Shown here: one piece after another, positions 27,255 to 37,599 of the stretch
Layout: each line of letters opens with the position of its first letter
Position numbering within the stretch: the stretch's first letter is position 1
Origin: Cristatella mucedo
Lineage: Eukaryota > Bryozoa > Phylactolaemata > Cristatellidae
Length of the DNA: 64,000 nt
Direction of reading: 5' to 3'
NCBI GenBank assembly: GCA_009760855.2
Contig: WPIO01000020.1
Span: 2,987,501-3,051,500 of the forward strand
Notes under the pieces: model-generated
Database searches by the model: none
What the model saw: only the letters and a program-made list of their open reading frames with translations
Told to the model about the DNA's origin: nothing
Program-made: the position numbers and the translations under genes

Positions 27255-27745
27255 GAAGCTGATACAGGCGAAAATACCGTTCCTATCAAAGACACTGGAA
27301 CGAGTCGTGGCAGACCAGCTGAACTCATATATTGAAGCTCCACAGCTAGGTAGTAAGTTCCAGTCTGGTTTAGAGCTAATCTCTGCCACAGTCAAAATTG
27401 CTTCGGGTGTATAACGACCTTCTTAGGAATGCAGGCTTAGGTAGAGTCTCTCTGCTTTTCTCCTCGATCTTTCGGCAGTTTTTGATACTATAATAATAAT
27501 ACACTTGATAAAGCGCCCTCGGAGAACTCAATCTCTTTCTAGGCGCTTTAAATTTGTTACAAAGGAAACACGATCGAATGGTGAGTGGTATCATGCTTGA
27601 TCGATCACGAAGTCCTTCACGAGCGCCACTCATCTCGCCTGGGCATCATCGGTACTGCACTGCAATGGTATAAGTCATATCTCAGTGGGAGACTCCAGAG
27701 TATTGATGTCAACGGAACAAGATCATCCGAGGAACCACTGAACGT
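27255..27745 (+). mobile_element. LINE RT-domain fragment interrupted by another LINE tail
   Basis: FLSKTLERVVADQLNSYIEA (RT fingers) precedes a block ending in an FDTI-like reading at 27478-27490. After a gap the frame resumes as DHEVLHERHSSRLGIIGTAL and QWYKSYLSGRLQS. The pair is RT motif A (AFDTIDH), broken by the insert at 27487-27602. Confidence 0.8.
27487..27602 (-). mobile_element. LINE-B tail nested in RT motif A of a host LINE
   Basis: ATAATAATACACTTGATAAA, then GCCCTCGGAGAACTCAATCT and CTTTCTAGGCGCTTT: the complete LINE-B terminus in reverse, about 115 bp, starting in its ATT run. The short GAT/TGAT repeats at both junctions may be a target duplication. Confidence 0.8.
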
Positions 27746-28062
27746 ATGCTCCGAAATCCCGGAACTCATTTCCGACTGGCGTAACGACATCCCCTTACGT
27801 TATGGCGTTAAAATAGAAGCAAAAAACGCATCTATATATATAACAGCATCTTGTGGGTTTATGTGACTCGTTGTGTGCCTATAAGTGACGACACTGCGCA
27901 TGCTGCCACTAACCATACTCACACGCAGACATGCCTGTTGTCATTGAACTTGCTTCCATTGACCATTCGACCATGCATCCTTTGCAGCAAATTTAAAGTT
28001 TCTAGAAAGAGATTGAGTTCTCTGACGGCGCTATACACATGCATTATTATTATTATTGAAAT
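27745..28062 (+). mobile_element. LINE-B 3' end
   Basis: Decayed PGTHFRLA-type reading (CCCGGAACTCATTTCCGACT), 3' UTR with GTGACGACACTGCGCATGCT, then AAGTTTCTAGAAAGAGATTG and an ATT run. Confidence 0.78.
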
Positions 28063-28394
28063 AAATATATGGACATTCAGTGGCGGACCCAGAGGGGGCG
28101 AGGTACATTTCCCCCTGCCACTTATAGGGGGCAGCAACGTGACAGCTATCCCCTATTCCCTACGCCCACTGACCATCACCAACGATGATATTACGTCTCG
28201 GAATGTTTTCTTTGGTATTACCGATATTCAGTTTGTATAAAACAAATAATCAACTCTAGAAAAAACAGACTAGTCAAGGTAGCGTCTTCGATAAGACCAC
28301 GTTTCATAACTATCAAGGAGATGGAATTTTTCTTTCATAAAAGTAAGAGCTGTCCCGGCTTCATTAAAATTAATAATAGGCCGATGGCGGCAGG

Positions 28395-28592
28395 TCTTGA
28401 AAGATGATACAAGCTTATGTGTGCTGACACTGTGCATGCTGCCACTGACGATGCTTGCTGACCTATGTCACCTCTAACCATGTTAATCTTGTTGTTCATT
28501 GAGCATGCTACCACTAACCATTCAACCGTGCTTCCTTTGCAGCAAGTGCAAAGTGCCTAGAAAGAGATTGAGTTCTCTGAGGGTGCTATATC
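28395..28592 (+). mobile_element. LINE-B 3' UTR and tail
   Basis: CTGACACTGTGCATGCTGCC, CAACCGTGCTTCCTTTGCAG and GTGCCTAGAAAGAGATTGAG up to GAGGGTGCTATA, where a SINE1 starts directly. Confidence 0.8.
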
Positions 28593-28735
28593 GAGCTGGT
28601 TTGGTCCAGCGGTTAAGGTGCTCGCCCCGACCAAGGTCTGGCTGAGGTGGGCTCGAGCCCCGAGGCATATGTGAAGCGCCTGAATATAGATTAAGTTCTC
28701 TTGGGGGCTATACACATGAATTACTTTTATTTCTA
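28593..28735 (+). mobile_element. SINE1, complete, joined to a LINE-B tail
   Basis: GAGCTGGTTTGGTCCAGCGG (box A), GGGCTCGAGCCCC (box B), GCGCCTGAATATAGATTAAG and the A/T-rich end. It lacks three bases (TCG) before box B relative to the 2792 copy. Confidence 0.85.
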
Positions 28736-29469
28736 ATTATTTTATTATTAATATTAAGCTATAGGAGTGTATATTTGTATTTACATATATAGGGCATTAT
28801 TTTTACAGTGTATAGCATCTTTGCGAGTGCATAACTAGGCCTTATCTCTCCATGTGAGTACTTCAAGATTGACCTACTCGCGTTTGCGCTCTTACGGTAA
28901 GCTTTTTCAATAGCCTACCCCTCGCGTCATGCAAATATCACAGCTCGGCTATTAGCAATACAATCTATGCGAAATTATATTCCATTGGCGTTTGTCTGCT
29001 CGTGTGCATCATCCTCTCACGTACTAATAGCACTGTTTCGGTTAGCAACACCAGCCCGCCACTGGAGCCCGGGCCGAGACAGCTAACACACCCCCGGATG
29101 CAGCAAGCAGTAGCTTTTGCCTTTCTTCGCGCTCGGAGCAGCTCCTGCAACGTGAGCCGCCGTCGGGACGTCGACTTCCTGTGTGCAAGGATGGAAGCTC
29201 CTGCGCTTCACAAAGACTGTATGTAATAAAGAATAATACTGAGCCCAACAGGACCATGAAACGGAGTTGCATGCTCTGAAAGCTAAAATTTCGTCAGCAG
29301 CCTGACTAGCAGTATTACAAATGTCGCCGATTGAGTAGTAATGAACAGATCAACTTGAAACTTGGAGTACATGTTTTTTCATACGTGCTTTAATATTTTA
29401 AGAGCTTTCATGACATAGCCTTTTTTTACTGAACCTTTACATGCCTCAAGATCTTCTCTGGCCACTTTG

Positions 29470-29610
29470 AAGCTGGTCTGGTCCATCGGTTAAAGTGCTC
29501 GCTCCGAACAAGGTCTGGCTGAGGTCGCGGGCTCGAGCCCCGGGGCACATGTGAAGCGCTTGAATAGAGATTGTGTTCTCTAGGGCGCTATAGAAGTGAA
29601 TTATAAAAAA
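29470..29610 (+). mobile_element. SINE1, complete, upstream of EBP
   Basis: CTGGTCTGGTCCATCGGTTA (box A), GGGCTCGAGCCCCGGGGCAC (box B), GCGCTTGAATAGAGATTGTG and the end GGGCGCTATAGAAGTGAATT. It ends about 380 bp before the EBP start codon. Confidence 0.83.
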
Positions 29611-29992
29611 AGCTCGTTGCTAGCTGTTTATCTCTGTACGTTGCTGTGGGTAATTCCAACAACCCGGCTACTAGGGTTCTGGACGTTCTCAAGCGTTCTT
29701 GAACTTTATATTCTGCTTTCATGATGCATTATTTAATCTCAGATATTCTCAAATTCATTTTAGATGGATGCAGATGCAGCCAAGTTACCAACGTCACATC
29801 TGTATGGGTAGCGCACGCGAAATTCTACCGGATGCGATGCTGGCTCCCGTACAAATCTGTTGGTGCATATCTATGAGGCGAGCATCGTTCGACAAAGCGT
29901 CCTTGGTATCTGATTGGCTGCCGTCATGGCGTGACCCGCGCCCTCTGTCCCATAGCCGCGCCAGTGGAGCACAGTTTGGGCTCACCAGTACC

Positions 29993-30263
29993 ATGAGTAA
30001 GCACCCGTACTTTCCGCGGTCGTTGGTATTGAATAACTACGTACCGGGGGCGCTGAAGTTGTGGCAGATATTGGTCCCCCTGTTCGGCCTTTTCGGAGTC
30101 GTTTTCCTTGCGGGCCTGTACTTCGGTCGTCGCCTGCCGCTGAGCCGACGCCTCGCCGTCGCTTGGTTCGCTCTGAGCGGCATCATTCACTCGGTGCTCG
30201 AGGGGTACTTTTGCCTTTACCATGCCGACATCCAAAGCCGGACGGACATCTTCGCCGAAGTGT
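29993..30263 (+). CDS. EBP: EBP exon 1
   Basis: 271 nt from the ATG in CCAGTACCATGAGT to GAAGT, donor GTGTAAGT read as T|GTAAGT. Encodes residues 1-90 plus the first base of a Trp codon, including the first transmembrane segments and IIHSVLEG. GC-rich relative to its surroundings. Confidence 0.94.
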
Positions 30264-33200
30264 GTAAGTGGCTTGCTGCTCGCTGGAGTAGCGCGAACCG
30301 ACCGCCGCGCTCAGAACCGACCGGCTTTTTCGGGTTATGGCGTGTCTCGTTCTCGCCCGCCTCCTCGCCCCGCCTACTCGTCATCCCGAAATCCGTGCGC
30401 CGTCTCGGCTCGTTGTCCGCGGTCCCTGCCCGGCCGCTGGACAAATGCAGGCTTGGCGAGGACACTACCGACCTCCAGACAGAGCGCCAGCTGGCTTGGC
30501 GATCGTGTGCAGCCGCTTTTTTGCTGTCTTTCAGGGAAAGAATATTCCAAGGGCGACAGCCGCTACATTTCGTAAGTACGGCGACATTCGGCGAGCAAAA
30601 TAGAGCCCGGATATGACCGAGGTGGCCAAACTCTCGAAACCTTGCCTTGTCCGAGAGGCAGCCAATCGGGTAAAGGGGGGGGGGTGTGGGTGGCGAGACG
30701 TGGGGACGCTTCGCCAGAACTAGGCCCAGGAGGGGCCGGATCTGGGGGCATAAAACTCAGGCACCCTATGGTAGGAAGGCTGAAGACGTGAGTCCTGCGG
30801 CAATAATCACACCGATCCATCCTATCCTGTAGGTTCAAAGGGGGTCAGGGCCTGCCACCTACCCGAAGCATACACCTATTGAGGAGTACGTGGGAATAAG
30901 CACCGGTATAGCTTGGGCTTGCTAAGGTGTCGCGTTGGCTCGTTTCCTTAGCACGGCAGCGACTTGCTGATGACATATATAAAGTGTCTAGAAAGAGATT
31001 AAGTTTTCCGAGGGTGCTGTACAAATTTATCATTATTATTATTGTGAAGTCGCCTGGCTGGAGTATGTTCGAAATCAAGGCATCAGAATTGTGCTCAGTG
31101 CAACTGCAATAAAATTATATTAAAGACAAGATGGCTGTGTGAGCAAAGGTGAGCCGCTAAATTAGCACGCTCATTACCGTTAGTGCTTCACTCAAATCAT
31201 GAAGCACGGAGTTCGTACGTTCGACATGAACGAATCTGGTGTTGTGCTCCGTGCAGCCATGTAACCTTGTAAGACTGAGGTTCGAGAAAAGATAAACGGA
31301 TAATTTAGCAGGCATGCGTGTATCGATTTACACAAATATATGAGTTCTGCGTAAGAGCAGTGTGCAGTCGTGCACTGTCACAGCCCAGATCTTCAGTGGC
31401 TTATTATCACACCTAATCACACCATGTGAGTGTAGAGCTTGCCACGGCCAATGTAGAAAATTCTGCTTCGAAAAGTGTCTCTTGGATCAGTGTCTACCAG
31501 CGTTATCAGTGTCTATAGTGTTCCTCTTGAGCTTGGAGCAATTATCTCAACGTGCTTGTGTGGTGCATGTAAGGACAAGTGTTACTCATTCTCACAGCTG
31601 AGATGATGGAATAGAACATCGTCGGTATTCCCACATTCGTCCCTATAACTAATACTGCATATACTGTACATCTGCAAATGCAAACAAGTGTGAATTCTCC
31701 TATTCCTATTTCGTAAGTATTCAATTCGAGGGTTGAGCTGTATCATGAGCTTACCGACCACTATCTCGACCAACTGGCGATGGCTCTGACGTAGTTGAAT
31801 TGAAAAGCCACATCGTGGCTAACGTGTCTCAAGATGCAGATCTCGGTCAGACTTCTATGGGGATGCTGGGCTATGGCAGCAATGGGCAGCCGTGGGCAAG
31901 CAACGACCCTAACCCATAGCCTTCCCCAGAACGTGTTGGGCAATACAGTGAATCGTCTGACAGGCAGATGTTACTCAGAGCATGAGCAGATGTCACCGGC
32001 TGGTCACAGCACCTTAACAAAGTTATGCTCTCAATCCGCTTCGCTTGAAGTAAGCTGCTCAGACACCAGCAGAGGCCGGCTTGCCTTCAATCACTGTCTC
32101 CACGGTGATGGGTGCACACTTACCTATACCTCTCTTGATTGAGAACCCGAAGCCAACGTTGGTGTTGGAAGGCAAATTTAGGATGAGGCATAGTGTGCCG
32201 GATGTCCACAAAAATAGGCGACCATATTTCTGGCTGGCCTTTAAAATCTCGGATGAGCTTAGAAGCCACATTGCAGGAGGGGAGGTGGTCAAATGCCTAC
32301 TACCTCTCTCATCCTAAACCCCAGCGCCAGACAGACTTCGGGTCGTGCGTTGGATGCCAGCCGGGGAGGTGGCTACGGCAACGCCCTGGCTGCTCATCGG
32401 CAGGCAGCATTGGTGTAAGTAACCCACCCGGTTAGCTCCCTAGGATTGATTCGATTGGGCTCCGTTCTGACACTGCCTTGGCCTTGCACGAAGTTAGCTG
32501 ATTTAATGGCCTCATTTACTTAGCAGCTGAAAAGCCTTTACGACCATCACCACGGCTTTCAGTGGGCGATTCAGGATCGCCCTCTACAGGATTCAGACCC
32601 AAGATCTGGGTTGTGAAGAGCTAGTGCCTTACTCCCCTTGACCCGGGGCCATACGTGTCACTTCACCTTTCATTTGTTGCTTGGCCCCTATCCATTATCG
32701 AAACTGTAGTGTCACTGCCAACTTGTGACTGGCTGCTTTGGTCGTCGGTGATCGTTCCTGGGTTTCAGCCCAGGTGTTAAGGTGCTTGCTCTTCACTACC
32801 CAGGTCGTGGGCCTGAGTCCTGCAGTGGGCGATTCTTTATTGTACACTGCAAGCGGCAGTGATAGCCGTAAGGGCTCTGCTGCCACTAAGTTATTGAGGC
32901 TGTTTAATCAGCCAAGTTCTTTTTAGCTTTTGCTTTCGTTGCACGATTAAAAAACCATGTGTAGCTTAACTGCCTGCCAGATGTATACAGTGCTAAACAC
33001 ATCGAAGGCATATCGTAACGGTAGGACAAAAAACCGTAAAAAACATGCCATGGTGCTGTTGGGAGTAACCGGTCCTCCGAAACCCGGGGCAAAAGTCATA
33101 CCAACTCATTCATTCCAACGGCCACATTATGAATATGTTCCTCTAGTCATGTACTTAGGTTGTTGAAACAGCCGTGTCAGCTATGGTGCTACGGTTTCCG

Positions 33201-34314
33201 ATCCGTTCTGCTTGAATTGCCTGTCGTGCCGCACCGTGGCAGTGGCGCTCAAGCTCTGGTCAAGCTGATGGCCTCTGCGATGGGACAAAAGAGACCACAT
33301 GTGGCCACACTAATTTATGGCGAGCCAACGTGGGAGTGACTGGGTGAAGCCAGCTCGGATGGCCAATATTCGGCCCTGGCTGTGCAGTGCCAACGCGGCC
33401 GAGGCCTTGACCTTAGCTATGCTTCACATGCCGATGCCAGCTTCCGTTTGGCTTCATGCAGGCCTACCATAAAAGCTGCAGACTTGCCTCAGCTCCTTGC
33501 CGGTGTGAGCTATCTTGTTGTCGTTCGGTCAAAAGATCTCCTTTTTAGTTGCATGCTTGACGGCCAGTGGTTAACAGCATTACGAAACTTGGGTGTTGAC
33601 GACTTTGGCGAGCAGATAGGCTATTGTACTATAGTGGTCCTATGCCTATCACCACTGCTCGCAGTGAGCAGGACAAATCTACAACCTGGAATTGGGTAGA
33701 TTTATACTTGACCCTTCCATCTTTGACAACCAAGATCGTGTGCTCGAACCCTTCGGCATATGAGAAGTGCCTGGAGCGAGATCAAACTTTTTTACAATAC
33801 TATACAAATGATTTATATTTACAGACGTAGAATTTGCATCTTTTTAGCAAGTAAACTGGCTGCTCACTGGTTTTGGTTCTTTGCTCTCATTTTTTTCTCG
33901 CTTGCAACCTTCTGCTTTTTTGTCAGGTAAGGCCTTTGATAAACGCCTAGTTTCTGTTGCAGCTCTGACAGTTTCACTGTGTATATGGAGACCATTACTG
34001 CACTGGCTTGGGGACCGTCTTGCCTCTTAACTGCATTCGGCATCGTCACTGCCGCACGGTGGCGCTACGTGCTGCAAACCATTGTTTCGGTCGGTCAATT
34101 ATATGGCACTGTGCTGTACTTTGTACTTGAATACGGCGACAACTTCGCTCACGGAGAAGCCAACCATCCATTGTACTTCTGGTTCTACTTTGTGTTCATG
34201 AACGTCGTGTGGATTATTGTGCCACTCCTGATGATCGCCAGTGCTTGGTTAGAACTGACCAGAGCTCAAACTGAGATTGATGCAGTCGACAAAAAGAAAA
34301 AGAAGAGGAATTGA
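29993..34314 (+). CDS. EBP: 3-beta-hydroxysteroid delta8-delta7 isomerase (emopamil-binding protein)
   Basis: Endoplasmic reticulum membrane enzyme that moves the sterol double bond from C8-C9 to C7-C8 in cholesterol-type sterol synthesis (family knowledge). Exons 29993-30263, 30535-30571 and 33963-34314 total 660 nt and give 219 aa (human 230). All introns are GT-AG and the phases fit (1, then 2). The protein starts MSKHPYFPRSLVLNNYVPG and contains AWFALSGIIHSVLEGYFCLY, WKEYSKGDSRYI (across exons 1-2), SFTVYMETITALAWGP, then HPLYFWFYFVFMNVVWIIVP, and a Lys-rich end (KKKKKR). Residues that bind sterol and do catalysis in human EBP have counterparts: His and Glu of IHSVLEG, Glu and Thr of METIT, Asn and Trp of MNVVW. 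Hydrophobic stretches fit the five-helix EXPERA fold. The start was chosen by alignment; the frame is open upstream to 29699 without homology. EBPL is unlikely because the WKEYxKGDSRYI segment is EBP-type. Intron 2 holds LINE and SINE debris. Confidence 0.96.
30535..30571 (+). CDS. EBP: EBP micro-exon 2 (37 nt)
   Basis: Acceptor TTGCTGTCTTTCAG, donor GTAAGT. Completes Trp and encodes KEYSKGDSRYI, then two bases of Ser. Intron 1 is only 271 nt. Confidence 0.94.
30955..31045 (+). mobile_element. LINE-B 3' tail in EBP intron 2
   Basis: ATATATAAAGTGTCTAGAAA, GAGATTAAGTTTTCCGAGGG, TGCTGTACAAATTTATC and an ATT run. Confidence 0.75.
31046..32487. other. EBP intron 2, nothing recognised
   Basis: Short frames (up to about 100 codons) without recognisable domains. 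No LINE or SINE hallmark. Confidence 0.45.
32488..32650 (-). mobile_element. SINE2, minus strand, in EBP intron 2
   Basis: TAGCTGATTTAATGGCCTCA (3' end complement), AGCCTTTACGACCATCACCA, GTGGGCGATTCAGGATCGCC and a decayed box B complement GATTCAGACCCAAGATC. Confidence 0.75.
32745..32925 (+). mobile_element. SINE2, plus strand, in EBP intron 2
   Basis: GTTAAGGTGCTTGCTC (after box A), GGTCGTGGGCCTGAGTCC (box B), GTGGGCGATTCTTTATTG, GGCAGTGATAGCCGTAAGGG and the 3' end GAGGCTGTTTAATCAGCC. It lies tail-outward opposite the copy at 32488-32650. Confidence 0.78.
33690..33826 (+). mobile_element. SINE1, degenerate, in EBP intron 2
   Basis: CCAAGATCGTGTGCTCGAAC (box B region), GGCATATGAGAAGTGCCTGG and AATACTATACAAATGATTTA follow the SINE1 consensus. 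Box A is lost. It ends 136 bp before exon 3 of EBP. Confidence 0.6.
33963..34314 (+). CDS. EBP: EBP exon 3 and stop
   Basis: Acceptor TAGTTTCTGTTGCAG. Encodes SDSFTVYMETITALAWGP to the Lys-rich C terminus and TGA. The 3.4-kb intron 2 precedes it. Confidence 0.95.
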
Positions 34315-34508
34315 AATATTTGCTACAATTTTTTCAGCTCGGTATGTATCTGTTCTCGTGTGTGTTTAGCTGCGTGTTTAGACAGGTGGTGCAGTATTGT
34401 ATTTCACTTCAGTGCCATTCGATCAGACCGAGCACGTTGGTGCCTTGCTAGCAGTGATAGGTAACTACCTTCTGTGCTGCCGCTTCTGTGGCTGCTATCT
34501 AAAGTGTC

Positions 34509-34514
34509 AATAAA
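34509..34514 (+). promoter_or_regulatory. EBP polyadenylation signal
   Basis: AATAAA 195 bp after the EBP stop, in GTGTCAATAAAACC. It is the first canonical hexamer downstream. Confidence 0.65.
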
Positions 34515-35964
34515 ACCGAACTAACTTTGTAAACGCATGTCATGGCTGCAGTGCATTGCATTAGCATCTAGTGGTACTTTTGACGAAGCCTGCTGTGTAA
34601 CTACTGCTTGCTGAAAGTCCATCTGGTTTTGAGCATTCCCCGTTGAAATTCTCATCTTGGCCTTAGTTCTAAAAAAGGGTTCTCTTATCATTATGCAATC
34701 GGGAGACTTGGGCCAGGAGCCAGGCCAGATGCCAGGCATGAGTAGCTTTCCAAGGTCGTGCATAGAGTCACTGTTCGTCTCAACTCCGTACAATCAGCAA
34801 ATCTACCCTGGCTTACTGCTTGCTCTTCACAACTGCCTGAGAACTGAGTAGGGCTTTCACTCACCAGTTAAAGAGACGCTGCTGTTTAGCACAACGACAG
34901 CTGCTTTTATAAGTTAGTGGATTGTTATAGTCTCCTTAACTTGTTTCAAAGTGGCTCAGTCTCAAAAATCTTGATATTCTAACGAACCAACTCACGGATT
35001 CATGCACTCCCACTTAGTATTGTGTCTCCTAAACCCGAGTTGCTGACGTAATGCTTTTACGTTGTGACCTTTGTGAGGTTGATATTACTTCTCGATGGTA
35101 CAGCTAAGATAATGAGATGTCATAAATATAAATGAAGAAAATTTGCACATGTAGCTAAAACGTGCTTTTTCATTGTTTATATTGAACAATGAATTGTGCA
35201 TTGAATTGTGAAATAGTGATGAGCACCTACTTGATATGGGCATTATTAAATTACATATTTGTGCTGCAGAGATTATTGCATATTGCCTAGTGGTTCGTTT
35301 TTAGTCTTTAATTATTTTTTCCGAAATAAGTTGCAAAAAAGTATTCACCGAAGTATTTTAAACATCTAATTCTTCAATCAATTTCTGCAACTTATCGTTC
35401 GTATACGCAAGTTTCATAAACAGTACCTGTTAAAACTACTTACAGAAATTATTCGGAAAGGTACGTTTACCAACTCCTACCCCATGCACGTAGTATATTT
35501 GGCCGTCTGTGAAACTGTGGCCCACAGTGCCTGGAAAGCTGGCTCGGTATGACAGAAGCAGACAAATTTTCAAACAAATCTGTCTGGTTAGCATTGCCGT
35601 ATAAACTAACTGATCAACAGAAACGTATGTGTGTTGCTGAGCTCCCACTTGACGGTTTATCTTGTGAGTCGAAAAGATGTTTCAAAGCCCATGTAAGATC
35701 ATTCTTTGAGATCAAACTCAGATCAGTTACTTTTGTTTTGATCGTTGCAGTTAATGGGAGCACTGCAATCTTCCGTACCGTTAAAGTATAGGCCCTCGAT
35801 TAGTGTCAGCAAACTTGAAAGCTATTAAAATACTGACAGTGCACTACTGGGTTTTGGAACGCTAGGCTTTAGTCTTCAGATCCAATCAAGATTTCTTGTA
35901 GAGGCTCGAGATCCCAGTGTTTGAGAGCTTGGCTGGAAGAAAAGGATGAGGAATTGAAATATCA

Positions 35965-35970
<6 letters not shown>
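34515..35970. other. Intergenic downstream of EBP, nothing recognised
   Basis: A/T-rich; frames up to 90 codons without known motifs. Confidence 0.45.

Positions 35971-36010
<40 letters not shown>
35971..36010. repeat. (AT)n microsatellite
   Basis: About 40 bp TA repeat, bordering the 3' end of the minus-strand LINE-B that follows. Confidence 0.9.
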
Positions 36011-36015
<5 letters not shown>

Positions 36016-36717
36016 TTGAGGGCCTCAATCTCACATATGTCTTAGTAAATGTACATGCAGAAGAAAGAGCAGCAAGACTATGCGATTTAAATGGGGCTAT
36101 ATGGCAGAAATAATTAAAATGGGTGTAATGCCCCAAAAAACTAAATCTCTTTATAGGCACTTTACATTTGCAGAAAACGACGGTTGCCGATCGGTACAAT
36201 GCACAAATTCACCAGGCAGAGGACAATTTACTCAGTGTGAACGAAGGCTGTGCTTTCTTCTGAATGTCGACCCATCAGGAAATGATTCGATGCAGGTTGG
36301 TGACGAGTTCCACGCTTAGGGAGTGTAGGGACTTAAGTCCCTAATAGATTTGAAGTTCGTTAGAGGCACAATCAAATGACTATAGTCAGAAGAGCCGGCG
36401 GTGCAGCTATGGATGTGATTAGGAAGTATTACAGATAATAAAGCCGAAGGAAGATAATGCAGTGACCTAAAGATGACAACCTTGAAGTCGATCTACTGAG
36501 TAACGGTGAGCCACGGCAGATCGAACTATGCTATCAAGTTTTGGGCAAACAGTAAGCATTTTACTGCCCAGGCATGAACATCCCCATCAAGTAGCATTTT
36601 ACAGATGTAGAATGAAATTTTGCAATTACGTTGATGAAAGTCAGCATACTTGATTGAACCTGATGCAGCTATCTAGCTAGCTGCTCATGCATACGGACAC
36701 TGCATATTGTAAGAAAT

Positions 36718-36875
36718 ACTAGCTGATTTAACAGCCTCTTTTGCGTAGCGACAGAAGAGCGGTTACGGTTATCATCACCACTTGCAGCTGCGATAAAGGA
36801 TCACACCGCAAGATTCGAACCCACGACTTCGGGACCGAGGTCGTGAAAACCAACCGCCTTCCTTGTCACTTACGA
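36718..36875 (-). mobile_element. SINE2 inside LINE-B
   Basis: TAGCTGATTTAACAGCCTCT (3' end complement), AGCGACAGAAGAGCGGTTAC, GATTCGAACCCACGACTTCG (box B complement) and GGACCGAGGTCGTG. Confidence 0.82.
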
Positions 36876-36892
36876 ATTGACGTACTTCTTTT

Positions 36893-36965
36893 GTAGCTTA
36901 CATAAAGTGCCCGGAAAATAACTTGGCTCACTTGGGGCGCCATGCAAATGTCTTATTATTACTAG
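36893..36965 (+). mobile_element. LINE-C/SINE1-type 3' tail
   Basis: TTTTGTAGCTTACATAAAGT, GCCCGGAAAATAACTTGGCT, CACTTGGGGCGCCATGC, then ATT repeats. Plus orientation, unlike its LINE-B surroundings. Confidence 0.6.
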
Positions 36966-37599
36966 TATTAGCGAGACGTTATTTACAAAGAGGACATCCA
37001 GGTTTTGTACAGAGGCAGCAGCAGATATTCTGGCCGAATTTGGAGAGTGAGGCTTTCCAATCTTTGGGTATTGCTGGGCTTACCGAGAACTATTAAGTTA
37101 GTTCCATCGTCATTTAATAATAGCAGAAAGATTGCTGCCATCAAAGTCAGGAATACACGCAGCCTAGACTGCTTGGCGATTACATTGCAAAAGGGGACAG
37201 GGTATATATTTTGGAAAAGAAGAGGACCTAAAACACATATCTGCCGTTGCTATACTTTAACTGCTCCTAGGATAGCCGTTAAACATCTGGTCTCTGAAAT
37301 CGCTCTGCACAGTGCATTAGATACCTAGCCAAGACGAAAGACTCTCAAGAAGGAAAAGGTCAATGACGTCAACTGTTGGTAAGAGAGAGGCCCAACCATA
37401 ACAACAGACTCGTCAGCCAGCATTCCTGAGAAGGTTCTGTAATCGCACCAGCTCTTACTCATTGCAGTGATCTTCGCTAAAACCTTAATGAAACGCATTG
37501 GCTAGTTTCGGAGAAAATTCTATTTACCTGTTTAATAATCTGACTTTACTCGTTTCAGTACTTTGATAGAAGTGTTAGTAGGAAAACAGAGTTAGTAGG

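Larger units (their letters stand above)
36011..37500 (-). mobile_element. LINE-B, long decayed copy with SINE2 inside
   Basis: Minus strand. The 3' stem-loop complement is at about 36140-36170 (CTAAATCTCTTTATAGGCAC). The WNS-type and KQRIDFK-type regions lie near 36300-36520. An RT part near 36990-37200 runs parallel to 52340-52600, and a GxPQGS/DLSAA region complement lies near 37320-37480. The copy is interrupted by SINE2 (36718-36875) and a plus-strand tail (36893-36965). Confidence 0.7.
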
